Notes: generated by a model not told the origin, from the sequence alone. A DNA stretch of 64,000 bases from Ecdyonurus torrentis (GCA_949318235.1 OX439128.1:57001009-57065008); one strand, 5' to 3'; positions 22,898-36,000 are shown, counted from the first letter of the stretch. Made by a program: numbers and translations.

Positions 22898-23150
22898 AGT
22901 TAACTCGAACTTAAACGGTCGAGCTCGGTGGTTTAACTTTTTTCACTGTTGGACGAGTTAAACCTGGTTTAACTTGTTTGCAACTTACCAAGAATAGGCT
23001 TAAACCTGGTTTAAACCGAGTTTATTTACAACAATTTAAACCTGGTTTAAGCGGTTTGCAACTTACCGATTTGAAAGTTAAACCAGGTTTAAGCCCAACA
23101 ATACTTAAACCGAGGTTGAACCAGGTTTAAATGTTTGCAACTTACGGGGG
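22898..23150 (-). repeat. Right terminal/subterminal repeats of the composite element
   Basis: TTGCAACTTAC, the complement of the left-end GTAAGTTGCAA, occurs at 22978-22988, 23056-23066 and 23135-23145, spaced 78 and 79 bp. AAACCTGGTTTAA or AAACCAGGTTTAA palindromes lie between them. The right end thus holds three units against two on the left, in inverted orientation. Confidence 0.8.
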
Positions 23151-23153
23151 TAA
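23151..23153 (+). repeat. Target-site duplication TAA, right copy
   Basis: Partner of 17372-17374. The satellite monomer continues directly with CAGACTTGCAAAG in the register in which it was interrupted. Confidence 0.9.
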
Positions 23154-25836
23154 CAGACTTGCAAAGAAAAGGTTATAACACCTTAATCGCAACAATGCAA
23201 ACTTTCGCAGTTATAGAGAATCTCAGTTTTTCTCATAGTACTTTTTAGACTGCGAATAAGATTTTTGATGATATCTCTAAAACTAATAAAGCTACTCGCT
23301 TTCGGTTTGAACTAAAATGTAGTACTAACAGACTTGCAAAGAAAAGGTTATTACACCTTAATCGCTCCAATGCATACTTTCGCAGTTATAGAGAATCTCA
23401 GTACTTTCTCATCGTACTTTTCAGACCGTAAATACGATTGTTGATGATATCTCCAAAACTAATAAAGCTACAGGCTTGCGGTTTGAACTAAAATGTAAGT
23501 TTAACAGACTTGCAAAGAAAAGGTTATTACACCTTAATCGCTCCAATGCAAACTTTCGCGGTTATAGAGAATCTCAGTGCTTTCTTATCGTAATTTTCAG
23601 ACTGTGAATACGATTTTTGATGATATCTCCGAAACTAAAAAAGCTACAAGCTTGCGGTTTGAAATAAAATGTAAGACTAACAGACTTGCAAAGAAAAGGT
23701 TATTACACCTCAATCGCTCGAATGGAAACTTTCGCAGTAATAGAGAATCGCAGTGCTTTCTCATCGTTCTATTTTGACTGTGAATACGATTTTTGATATA
23801 TTTCCGAAGCTAATAAAGCTACAGGCTTGCGGTTTGAACTAAAATGTAGGACTAACAGACTTGCAAAGAAAAGGTTATTACACCTTAATCGCTTCAATGC
23901 AAACTTTCGCAGTTATAGAGAATCTCAGTGCTTTCTCAACGTAGTTTTCAGACTGTGGATACGAATTTTGATGATATCTCCGAAACTAATAAAGCTACAG
24001 GCTTGCGGTTTGAACTGAAATGTAGGACTAACAGACTTGCAAAGAAAACGTTATCACACCTTAATGGCTCCAATGCAAACTTTCGCAGTTATAGAGAATC
24101 TCAGTGCTTTGTCATCGTACTTTTCAGACTGTGAATACGATTGTTGATGATAAATCCGAAGCTAATAAAGCTACAGGCTTGCGGTTTAAACTAAAATGTA
24201 GGACTAACAGACTTACAAAGAAAAGGTTATTACACCTTTATCGCTCCAATGCAAACTTTCGCAGGTATAGAATATCTCAGTGCTTTCTCGTCGTACTTTT
24301 CAGACTGTGAATAAGATTTTTGATGATATCTCTGAAACTAGTAAAGCTACAGCCTTGTGAATTGGACTTAAATGTAGCACTAACAGACTTGCAAAGAAAA
24401 GGTTATTACACCTTAATGGCTCCAATGCAAACTTTCGCAGTTATAGAGAATCTCAGTGCTTTGTCATCGTACTTTTCAGACTGTGAATACGATTGTTGAT
24501 GATAAATCCGAAGCTAATAAAGCTACAGGCTTGCGGTTTAAACTAAAATGTAGGACTAACAGACTTGCAAAGAAAAGGTTATTACACCTTAATCGCTCGA
24601 ATGCATACTTTCGCAGTTATAGAAAACCTCAGTGCTTTCTCGTCGTACTTTTCAGACTGTGAATACGATTTTTGATGATATCTCTGAAACTAGTAAAGCT
24701 ACAGCCTTGCGAATTGGACTGAAATGTAGCACTAACAGACTTGCAAAGAAAAGGTTATTACACCTTAATGGCTCCAATGCAAACTTTCGCAGTTATAGAG
24801 AATCTCAGTGCTTTGTCATCGTACTTTTCAGACTGTGAATACGATTGTTGATGATAAATCCGAAGCTAATAAAGCTACAGGCTTGCGGTTTAAACTAAAA
24901 TGTAGGACTAACAGACTTACAAAGAAAAGGTTATTGCACCTTATTCGCTCCAATGCAAACTTTCGCAGTTATAGAGAATCTCAGTGCTTTCTCATCGTAC
25001 TTTTTTGACTGTGGATACGAATTTTGATGATATCTCCGAAACTAATAAAGCTACAGGCTTGCGGTTTGAACTGAAATGTAGGACTAACAGACTTGCAAAG
25101 AAAACGTTATTACACCTTAATCGCTCCAATGCATACTTTCGCAGTTATAGAGAATCTCAGTTCTTTCTCATCGTACTTTTCAGACCGTAAATACGATTTT
25201 TGATTATATCTCCGAAACTAATAAAGCAACAGGCTTGCGATTTGAACTAAAATGTAGGACTAACAGACTTGCAAAGAAAAGGTTATTACACCTTAATCGC
25301 TCCAATGCAAACTTTCGCAGGTATAGAATATCTCAGTGCTTTCTCGTCGTACTTTTCAGACTGTGAATACGATTTTTGATGATATCTCTGAAACTAGTAA
25401 AGCTACAGCCTTGCGAATTGGACTTACATGTAGCACTAACAGACTTGCAAAGAAAAGGTTATTACACCTTAATCGCTCCAATGCAAACTTTCGCAGTTGT
25501 AGAGAATCTCAGTGCTTTGTCATCGTACTTTTCAGACTGTGAATACGATTGTTGATGATATATCCGAAGCTAATAAAGCTACAGGCTTGCGGTTTAAACT
25601 AAAATGTAGGACTAACAGACTTGCAAAGAAAAGGTTATTACACCTTAATCGCTCGAATGCATACTTTCACAGTTATAGAAAACCTCAGTGCTTTCTCGTC
25701 GTACTTTTCAGACTGTGAATATGATTTTTGATGATATCTCTGAAACTAGTAAAGCTACAGCCTTGCGAATTGGACTTAAATGTAGCACTAACAGACTTGC
25801 AAAGAAAAGGTTATTACACCTTAATGGCTCCAATGC
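23154..25836 (+). repeat. Satellite A array, + orientation, right segment
   Basis: About 15 monomers continue the left segment in the same phase. The first is the second half of the monomer split by the insertion. The order includes a monomer with CTACTCGCTTTCGG (about 23293), a CTAAAAAAGC/GATATATTTCC pair, a hybrid monomer with CTCAACGTAGTTTTC followed by GTGGATACG (23936-23963), then alternating GATAAATCC and CTGAAACTAG subfamilies up to the flip. These rare variants are the landmarks that mirror the - strand block. Confidence 0.95.
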
Positions 25837-25842
25837 TCGCAA
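25831..25842. other. Orientation-switch junction in satellite A
   Basis: The + array ends in ...GGCTCCAATGC at 25836 and the - array starts TCGCAAAGCTGTAG at 25837. Both source monomers contain TCCAAT at this spot: GGCTCCAATGC on the + side, and AGTCCAATTCGCAAGG as the - side monomers normally read. The junction is thus a 6-bp microhomology plus an extra GC. The two arms break at different monomer phases, leaving an asymmetry of roughly 70-80 bp. Confidence 0.8.
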
Positions 25843-28800
25843 AGCTGTAGCTTTACTAGTTTCAGAGATATCATCAAAAATCGTATTCACAGTCTGAAAA
25901 GTACGACGAGAAAGCACTGAGGTTTTCTATAACTGCAAAAGTATGCATTCGAGCGATTAAGGTGTAATAACCTTTTCTTTGCAAGTCTGTTAGTCCTACA
26001 TTTTAGTTTAAACCGCAAGCCTGTAGCTTTATTAGCTTCGGATTTATCATCAACAATCGTATTCACAGTCTGAAAAGTACGATGACAAAGCACTGAGGTT
26101 CTCTATAACTGCGAAAGTTTGCATTGGAGCCATTAAGGTGTAATAACCTTTTCTTTGCAAGTCTGTTAGTGCTACATTTAAGTCCAATTCACAAGGCTGT
26201 AGCTTTACTAGTTTCAGAGATATCATCAAAAATCGTATTCACAGTCTGAAAAGTACGACGAGAAAGCACTGAGACATTCTATACCTGCGAAAGTTTGCAT
26301 TGGAGCGATAAAGGTGTAATAACCTTTTCTTTGCAAGTCTGTTAGTCCTACATTTTAGTTTAAACCGCAAGCCTGTAGCTTTATTAGCTTCGGATTTATC
26401 ATCAACAATCGTATTCACAGTCTGAAAAGTACGATGACAAAGCACTGAGATTCTCTATAACTGCGAAAGTTTGCATTGGAGCCATTAAGGTGTAATAACC
26501 TTTTCTTTGCAAGTCTGTTAGTGCTACATTTAAGTCAAATTCGCAAGGCTGTAGCTTTACTAGTTTCAGAGATATCATCAAAAATCGTATTCACAGTCTG
26601 AAAAGTACGACGAGAAAGCACTGAGATATTCTATACCTGCGAAAGTTTGCATTGGAGCGATTAAGGTGTAATAACCTTTTCTTTGCAAGTCTGTTAGTCC
26701 TACATTTTAGTTCAAACCGCAAGCCTGTAGCTTTATTAGCTTCGGAGATATAATAAAAATCGAATTCACAGTCAAAAAAGAACGATGAGAAAGCACTGCG
26801 ATTCTCTATTACTGCGAAAGTTTCCATTCGAGCGATTGAGGTGTAATAACCTTTTCTTTGCAAGTCTGTTAGTCCTACATTTTATTTCAAACCGCAAGCT
26901 TGTAGCTTTTTTAGTTTCGGAGATATCATCAAAAATCGTATTCACAGTCTGAAAAGTACGATGAGAAAGCACTGAGATTCTCTATAACCGCGAAAGTTTG
27001 CATTGAAGCGATTAAGGTGTAATAACCTTTTTTTTGCAAGTCTGTTAGTCCTACATTTTAGTTCAAACCGCAAGCCTGTAGCTTTATTAGTTTTGGAGAT
27101 ATCATCAACAATCGTATTTACGGTTTGAAAAGTACGATGAGAAAGAACTGAGATTCTCTATAACTGCGAAAGTATGCATTGGAGCGATTAAGGTGTAATA
27201 ACGTTTTCTTTGCAAGTCTGTTAGTCCTACATTTCAGTTCAAACCGCAAGCCTGTAGCTTTATTAGTTTCGGAGATATCATCAAAATTCGTATCCACAGT
27301 CAAAAAAGTACGATGAGAAAGCACTGAGATTCTCTATAACTGCGAAAGTTTGCATTGGAGCGAATAAGGTGTAATAACCTTTTCTTTGCAAGTCTGTTAG
27401 TCCTACATTTTAGTTTAAACCGCAAGCCTGTAGCTTTATTAGCTTCGGATTTATCATCAACAATCGTATTCACAGTCTGAAAAGTACGATGACAAAGCAC
27501 TGAGATTCTCTATAACTGCGAAAGTTTGCATTGGAGCCATTAAAGTGTAATAACCTTTTCTTTGTAAGTCTGTTAGTCCTACATTTTAGTTTAAACCGCA
27601 AGCCTGTAGCTTTATTAGCTTCGGATTTATCATCAACAATCGTATTCACAGTCTGAAAAGTACGATGACAAAGCACTGAGATTCTCTATAACTGCGAAAG
27701 TTTGCATTGGAGCCATTAAGGTGTAATAACGTTTTCTTTGCAAGTCTGTTAGTCCTACATTTCAGTTCAAACCGCAAGCCTGTAGCTTTATTAGTTTCGG
27801 AGATATCATCAAAATTCGTATCCACAGTCTGAAAACTACGTTGAGAAAGCACTGAGATTCTCTATAACTGCGAAAGTTTGCATTGAAGCGATTAAGGTGT
27901 AATAACCTTTTCTTTGCAAGTCTGTTAGTCTTACATTTTAGTTCAAACCGCAAGCCTGTAGCTTTATTAGCTTCGGAGATATATCAAAAATCGTATTCAC
28001 AGTCAAAAAAGAACGATGAGAAAGCACTGCGATTCTCTATTACTGCGAAAGTTTCCATTCGAGCGATTGAGGTGTAATAACCTTTTCTTTGCAAGTCTGT
28101 TAGTCCTACATTATTTCAAACCGCAAGCTTGTAGTTTTTTTTAGTTTCGGAGATATCATCAAAAATCGTATTCACAGTCTGAAAATTACGATGAGAAAGC
28201 AATGAGATTCTCTATAACCGCGAAAGTTTGCATTGGAGCGATTAAGGTGTAATAACCTTTTCTTTGCAAGTCTGTTAGTACTACATTTTAGTTCAAACCG
28301 AAAGCGAGTAGCTTTATTAGTTTTAGAGATATCATCAAAAATCATATTCACAGTCTGAAAAGTACGACGAGAAAGCACTGAGGTTTTCTATAACTTCGAA
28401 AGTTTGCATTGGAGCGAATAAGGTTGTATTACCTTTTCTTTGCAAGTCTGTTAGTCCTACATTTCAGTTCAAACCGCAAGCCTGTAGCTTTACTAGTTTC
28501 GGAGATATCATCAAAAATCATATTCACAGTCTGAAAAGTACGACGAGAAAGCACTGAGGTTTTCTATAACTTCGAAAGTTTGCATTTGAGCGAATAAGGT
28601 TGTATTACCTTTTCTTTGCAAGTCTGTTAGTCCTACATTTCAGTTCAAACCGCAAGCCTGTAGCTTTATTAGTTTCGGAGATATCATCAACAATCGTATT
28701 CACGGTCTGAAAAGTACGATGAGAAAGCACTGAGATTCTCTATAACTGCGAAAGTATGCATTGGAGCGATTAAGGTGTAATAACGTTTTCTTTGCAAGTC

Positions 28801-31800
28801 TGTTAGACCTACATTACAGTTCAAACCGCAAGCCTGTAGCTTTATTAGTTTCGGAGATATCATCAAAATTCGTATCCACAGTCTGAAAACTACGTTGAGA
28901 AAGCACTGAGATTCTCTATAACTGCGAAAGTTTGCATTGAAGCGATTAAGGTGTAATAACCTTTTCTTTGCAAGTCTGTTAGTCCTACATTTTAGTTCAA
29001 ACCGCAAGCCTGTAGCTTTATTAGCTTCGGAGATATATCAAAAATCGTATTCACAGTCAAAAAAGAACGATGAGAAAGCACTGCGATTCTCTATTACTGC
29101 GAAAGTTTCCATTCGAGCGATTGAGGTGTAATAACCTTTTCTTTGCAAGTCTGTTAGTCCTACATTTTATTTCAAACCGCAAGCTTGTAGCTTTTTTAGT
29201 TTCGTAGATATCATCAAAAATCGTATTCACAGTCTGAAAAGTACGATGAGAAAGCACTGAGATTCTCTATAACCGCGAAAGTTTGCATTGGAGCGATTAA
29301 GGTGTAATAACGTTTTCTTTGCAAGTCTGTTAGTCCTACATTTCAGTTCAAACCGCAAGCCTGTAGCTTTATTAGTTTCGGAGATATCATCAAAATTCGT
29401 ATCCACAGTCAAAAAAGTACGATGAGAAAGCACTGAGATTCTCTATAACTGCGAAAGTTTGCATTGGAGCGAATAAGGTGTAATAACCTTTTCTTTGTAA
29501 GTCTGTTAGTCCTACATTTTAGTTTAAACCGCAAGCCTGTAGCTTTATTAGCTTCGGATTTATCATCAACAATCGTATTCACAGTCTGAAAAGTACGAGA
29601 CAAAGCACTGAGATTCTCTATAACTGCGAAAGTTTGCATTGAAGCCATTAAGGTGTAATAACCTTTTCTTTGCAAGTCTGTTAGTGCTACATTTAAGTCC
29701 AATTCGCAAGGCTGTAGCTTTACTAGTTTCAGAGATATCATCAAAAATCGTATTCACAGTCTGAAAAGTACGACGAGAAAGCACTGAGGTTTTCTATAAC
29801 TGCGAAAGTATGCATTCGAGCGATTAAGGTGTAATAACCTTTTCTTTGCAAGTCTGTTAGTCCTACATTTTAGTTTAAACCGCAAGCCTGTAGCTTTATT
29901 AGCTTCGGATTCATCATCAACAATCGTATTCACAGTCTGAAAAGTACGATGACAAAGCACTGAGATTCTCTATAACTGCGAAAGTTTGCATTGGAGCCAT
30001 TAAGGTGTAATAACCTTTTCTTTGCAAGTCTGTTAATGCTACATTTAAGTCCAATTCACAAGGCTGTAGCTTTACTAGTTTCAGAGATATCATCAAAAAT
30101 CGTATTCACAGTCTGAAAAGTACGACGAGAAAGCACTGAGATATTCTATACCTGCGAAAGTTTGCATTGGAGCGATAAAGGTGTAATAACCTTTTCTTTG
30201 CAAGTCTGTTAGTCCTACAATTTAGTTTAAACTGCAAGCCTGTAGCTTTATTAGCTTCGGATTTATCATCAACAATCGTATTCACAGTCTGAAAAGTACG
30301 ATGACAAAGCACTGAGATTCTCTATAACTGCGAAAGTTTGCATTGGAGCTATTAAGGTGTAATAACCTTTTCTTTGCAAGTCTGTTAGTGCTACATTTAA
30401 GTCCAATTCGCAAGGCTGTAGCTTTACTAGTTTCAGAGATATCATCAAAAATTATATTTACAGTCTGAAAAGTACGACGAGAAAGCACTGAGGTTTTCTA
30501 TAACTGTGAAGTTATGCATTCGAGCGATTAAGGTGTAATAACCTTTTCTTTGCAAGTCTGTTAGTCCTACATTTAAGTTTAAACCGCAAGCCTGTAGCTT
30601 TATTAGCTTCGGATTTATGATCAACAATCGTATTCACAGTCTGAAAAGAACGATGACAAAGCACTGAGATTCTCTATAACTGCGAAAGTTTGCATTGGAG
30701 CCATTAAGGTGTAATAACCTTTTCTTTGCAAGTCTGTTAGTGCTACATTTAAGTCAAATTCGCAAGGCTGTAGCTTTACTAGTTTCAGAGATATCATCAA
30801 AAATCGTATTCACAGTCTGAAAAGTACGACGAGAAAGCACTGAGATATTCTATACCTGCGAAAGTTTGCATTGGAGCGATTAAGGTGTAATAACCTTTTC
30901 TTTGCAAGTCTGTTAGTCCTACATTTTAGTTCAAACCGCAAGCCTGTAGCTTTATTAGCTTCGGAGATATATCAAAAATTGTATTCACAGTCAAAAAAGA
31001 ACGATGAGAAAGCACTGCGATTCTCTATTACTGCGAAAGTTTCCATTCGAGCGATTGAGTTGTAATAACCTTTTCTTTGCAAGTCTGTTAGTCCTAAATT
31101 TTATTTCAAACCGCAAGCTTGTAGCTTTTTTAGTTTCGGAGATATCATCAAAAATCGTATTCACAGTCTGAAAAGTACGATGAGAAAGCACTGAGATTCT
31201 CTATAACCGCGAAAGTTTGCATTGGAGCGATTAAGGTGTAATAACCTTTTCTTTGCAAGTCTGTTAGTCCTACATTTTAGTTCAAACCGCAAGCCTGTAG
31301 CTTTATTAGTTTTGGAGATATCATCAACAATCGTATTTACGGTTTGAAAAGTACGATGAGAAAGAACTGAGATTCTCTATAACTGCGAAAGTATGCATTG
31401 GAGCGATTAAGGATAATAACGTTTTCTTTGCAAGTCTGTTAGTCCTACATTTCAGTTCAAACCGCAAGCCTGTAGCTTTATTAGTTTCGGAGATATCATC
31501 AAAATTCGTATCCACAGTCAAAAAAGTACGATGAGAAAGCACTGAGATTATCTATAACTGCGAAAGTTTGCATTGGAGCGAATAAGGTGTAATAACCTTT
31601 TCTTTGTAAGTCTGTTAGTCCTACATTTTAGTTCAAACCACAAGCCTGTAGCTTCACTAGTTTCGGAGATATCATCAAAAATCATATTCACAGTCTGAAA
31701 AGTACGACGAGAAAGCACTGAGATATTCTATACCTGCGAAAGTTTGCATTGGAGCGATTAAGGTGTAATAACCTTTTCTTTGCAAGTCTGTTAGTCCTAC

Positions 31801-33094
31801 ATTTAAGTCCAATTCGCAAGGCTGTAGCTTTACTAGTTTCAGAGATATCATCAAAAATTATATTCACAGTCTAAAAAGTACGACGAGAAAGCACTGAGGT
31901 TTTCTATAACTGTGAAAGTATGCATTCGAGCGATTAGGTGTATTAACCTTTTCTTTGCAAGTCTGTTAGTCCTACATTTTAGTTTAAACCGCAAGCCTGT
32001 AGCTTTATTAGCTTCGGATTTATCATCAACAATCGTATTCACAGTCTGAAAAGTACGATGACAAAGCACTGAGATTCTCTATAACTGCGAAAGTTTGCAT
32101 TGGAGCGATTAAGGTGTAATAACCTTTTCTTTGCAAGTCTGTTAGTGCTACATTTAAGTCTAATTCGCAAGGCTGTAGCTTTACTAGTTTCAGAGATATC
32201 ATCAAAAATCGTATTCACAGTCTGAAAAGTACGACGAGAAAGCACTGAGATATTCTATACCTGCGAAAGTTTGCATTGGAGCGATTAAGGTGTAATAACG
32301 TTTTCTTTGCAAGTCTGTTAGTCCTACATTTTAGTTCAAATCGCAAGCCTGTAGCTTTATTAGTTTCGGAGATATCATCAAAATTCGTATCCACAGTCAA
32401 AAAAGTACGATGAGAAAGCACTGAGATTCTCTATAACTGCGAAAGTTTGCATTGGAGCGAATAAGGTGTAATAACCTTTTCTTTGTAAGTCTGTTAGTCC
32501 TACATTTTAGTTTAAACTGCAAGCCTGTAGCTTTATTAGCTTCGGATTTATCATCAACAATCGTATTCACAGTCTGAAAAGTACGATGACAAAGCACTGA
32601 GATTCTCTATAACTGCGAAAGTTGGCATTGGAGCCATTAAGGTGTAATAACCTTTTCTTAGCAAGTCTGTTAGTGCTACATTTAAGTCCAATTCGCAAGG
32701 CTGTAGCTTTACTAGTTTTAGAGATATCATCAAAAATCGTATTCACAGTCTGAAAAGTACGACGAGAAAGCACTGAGGTTTTCTATAACTGCGAAAGTAT
32801 GCATTCGAGCGATTAAGGTGTAATAACCTTTTCTTTGCAAGTCTGTTAGTCCTACATTTTAGTTTAAACCGCAAGCCTGTAGCTTTATTAGCTTCGGATT
32901 TATCATCAACAATCGTATTCACAGTCTGAAAAGTACGATGACAAAGCACTGAGATTCTCTATAACTGCGAAAGTTGTCATTGGAGCCATTAAGGTGTAAT
33001 AACCTTTTCTTTGCAAGTCTGTTAGTGCTACATTTAAGTCCAATTCACAAGGCTGTAGCTTTACTGGTTTCAGAGATATCATCAAAAATCGTAT

Positions 33095-36000
33095 TCACAG
33101 TCTGAAAAGTACGACGAGAAAGCACTGAGATATTCTATACCTGCGAAAGTTTGCATTGGAGCGATAAAGGTGTAATAACCTTTTCTTTGCAAGTCTGTTA
33201 GTCCTACATTTTAGTTTAAACCGCAAGCCTGTAGCTTTATTAGCTTCGGATTTATCATCAACAATCGTATTCACAGTCTGAAAAGTACGATGACAAAGCA
33301 CTGAGATTCTCTATAACTGCGAAAGTTTGCATTGGAGCCATTAAGGTGTAATAACCTTTTCTTTGCAAGTCTGTTAGTGCTACATTTAAGTCCAATTCGC
33401 AAGGCTGTAGCTTTACTAGTTTCAAAGATATCATCAAAAGTCATATTCACAGTCTGAAAAGTACGACGAGAAAGCACTGAGGTTTTCTATAACTGTGAAG
33501 GTATGCATTCGAGCCATTAAGGTGTAATAACCTTTTCTTTGCAAGTCTGTTAGTGCTACATTTAAGTCCAATTCGCAAGGCTGTAGCTATACTAGTTTCA
33601 GAGATATCATCAAAAATTATATTCACAGTCTGAAAAGTACGACGAGAAAGCACTGAGGTTTTCTATAACTGTGAAGTTATGCATTCGAGCGATTAAGGTG
33701 TAATAACCTTTTCTTTGCAAGTCTGTTAGTCCTACATTTTAGTTTAAACCGCAAGCCTGTAGCTTTATTAGCTTCGGATTTATGATCAACAATCGTATTC
33801 ACAGTCTGAAAAGAACGATGACAAAGCACTGAGATTCTCTATAACTGCGAAAGTTTGCATTGGAGCCATTAAGGTGTAATAACTTTTTCTTTGCAAGTCT
33901 GTTAGTGCTACATTTAAGTCAAATTCGCAAGGCTGTAGCTTTACTAGTTTCAGAGATATCATCAAAAATCGTATTCACAGTCTGAAAAGTACGACGAGAA
34001 CGCACTGAGATATGCTATACCTGCGAAAGTTTGCATTGGAGCGATTAAGGTGTAATAACCTTTTCTTTGCAAGTCTGTTAGTCCTACATTTTAGTTCAAA
34101 CCGCAAGCCTATAGCTTTATTAGCTTCGGAGATATATCAAAAATCGTATTCACAGTCAAAAAAGAACGATGAGAAAGCACTGCGATTCTCTATTACTGCG
34201 AAAGTTTCCATTCGAGCGATTGAGTTGTAATAACCTTTTCTTTGCAAGTCTGTTAGTCCTAAATTTTATTTCAAACCGCAAGCTTGTAGCTTTTTTAGTT
34301 TCGGAGATATCATCAAAAATCGTATTCACAGTCTGAAAAGTACGATGAGAAAGCACTGAGATTCTCTATAACCGCGAAAGTTTGCATTGGAGCGATTAAG
34401 GTGTAATAACCTTTTCTTTGCAAGTCTGTTAGTCCTACATTTTAGTTCAAACCGCAAGCCTGTAGCTTTATTAGTTTTGGAGATATCATCAACAATCGTA
34501 TTTACGGTTTGAAAAGTACGATGAGAAAGAACTGAGATTCTCTATAACTGCGAAAGTTTGCATTGGAGCCATTAAGGTGTAATAACCTTTTCTTTGCAAG
34601 TCTGTTAGTGCTACATTTAAGTCCAATTCGCAAGGCTGTAGCTTTACTAGTTTCAGAGATATCATCAAAAGTCATATTCACAGTCTGAAAAGTACGACGA
34701 GAAAGCACTGAGGTTTTCTATAACTGTGAAGGTATGCATTCGAGCCATTAAGGTGTAATAACCTTTTCTTTGCAAGTCTGTTAGTGCTACATTAAAGTCC
34801 AATTCGCAAGGCTGTAGCTTTACTAGTTTCAGAGATATCATCAAAAATTATATTCACAGTCTGAAAAGTACGACGAGAAAGCACTGAGGTTTTCTATAAC
34901 TGTGAAGTTATGCATTCGAGCGATTAAGGTGTAATAACCTTTTCTTTGCAAGTCTGTTAGTCCTACATTTTAGTTTAAACCGCAAGCCTGTAGCTTTATT
35001 AGCTTCGGATTTATGATCAACAATCGTATTCACAGTCTGAAAAGAACGATGACAAAGCACTGAGATTCTCTATAACTGCGAAAGTTTGCATTGGAGCCAT
35101 TAAGGTGTAATAACTTTTTCTTTGCAAGTCTGTTAGTGCTACATTTAAGTCAAATTCGCAAGGCTGTAGCTTTACTAGTTTCAGAGATATCATCAAAAAT
35201 CGTATTCACAGTCTGAAAAGTACGACGAGAAAGCACTGAGATATGCTATACCTGCGAAAGTTTGCATTGGAGCGATAAAGGTGTAATAACCTTTTCTTTG
35301 CAAGTCTGTTAGTCCTACATTTTAGTTTAAACCGCAAGCCTGTAGCTTTATTAGCTTCGGATTTATCATCAACAATCATATTCACAGTCTGAAAAGTACG
35401 ATGACAAAGCACTGAGATTCTCTATAACTGCGAAAGTTTGCATTGGAGCCATTAAGGTGTAATAACCTTTTCTTTGCAAGTCTGTTAGTGCTACATTTAA
35501 GTCCAATTCGCAAGGCTGTAGCTTTACTAGTTTCAGAGATATCATCAAAAGTCATATTCACAGTCTGAAAAGTACGACGAGAAAGCACTGAGGTTTTCTA
35601 TAACTGTGAAGGTATGCATTCGAGCCATTAAGGTGTAATAACCTTTTCTTTGCAAGTCTGTTAGTGCTACATTTAAGTCCAATTCGCAAGGCTGTAGCTT
35701 TACTAGTTTCAGAGATATCATCAAAAATTATATTCACAGTCTGAAAAGTACGACGAGAAAGCACTGAGGTTTTCTATAACTGTGAAGTTATGCATTCGAG
35801 CGATTAAGGTGTAATAACCTTTTCTTTGCAAGTCTGTTAGTCCTACATTTTAGTTTAAACCGCAAGCCTGTAGCTTTATTAGCTTCGGATTTATGATCAA
35901 CAATCGTATTCACAGTCTGAAAAGAACGATGACAAAGCACTGAGATTCTCTATAACTGCGAAAGTTTGCATTGGAGCCATTAAGGTGTAATAACTTTTTC

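Larger units (their letters stand above)
17375..23150. mobile_element. Composite PIF/Harbinger-like non-autonomous element, 5776 bp
   Basis: The ends are GGGCCGTAAGTTGCAA on the left and TTGCAACTTACGGGGG on the right. They are imperfect terminal inverted repeats bounded by TAA duplications. Both termini are built of subterminal repeats carrying GTAAGTTGCAA and AAACCWGGTTTAA palindromes. The interior holds only other elements (three foldback elements, a 209-bp palindrome, a Tc1/mariner-type derivative, a CAG-ended insert) and AT-rich filler. I see no Harbinger transposase or MADF/Myb-like gene, so movement would have needed proteins supplied in trans. The PIF/Harbinger label rests on the TAA duplication and the style of the ends, not on coding sequence. 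The alternative is an unclassified DNA transposon with the same duplication length. Confidence 0.75.
14583..31065. repeat. Large palindrome of satellite A centred on the orientation flip
   Basis: Monomers from about 14583 up to the flip recur in reverse order and opposite strand from the flip to 31065, if the 5.8-kb insert is skipped. Rare marks pair as follows. The 175-bp monomer at 14583 pairs with 31065. TATCTACGAAAC at 16615 pairs with GTTTCGTAGATA at 29199. GAACTGTAATGTAGG at 17003 pairs with its complement at about 28815. CTACTCGCTTTCGG at 23293 pairs with about 28308. The CTCAACGTAGTTTTC hybrid at 23936 pairs with 27846. Paired coordinate sums stay constant over long stretches (45648 for 14583-16070; 45825 for 16568-16768). 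They change in steps of about one monomer. The innermost 1.8 kb is less colinear. Confidence 0.75.

Noticed and set aside
1..25836. Dozens of similar 60-72-codon open frames in satellite A, on both strands
   Set aside because: They begin at GTG or TTG, recur every 176 bp (not a multiple of 3), overlap their neighbours, and exist because all monomers share a sequence. Sister monomers carry stops, and no splice or promoter signals support expression.
25700..25920. Frames crossing the orientation flip
   Set aside because: Their changed C-termini arise from reading from one array orientation into the other at the junction; they are not fusion genes.
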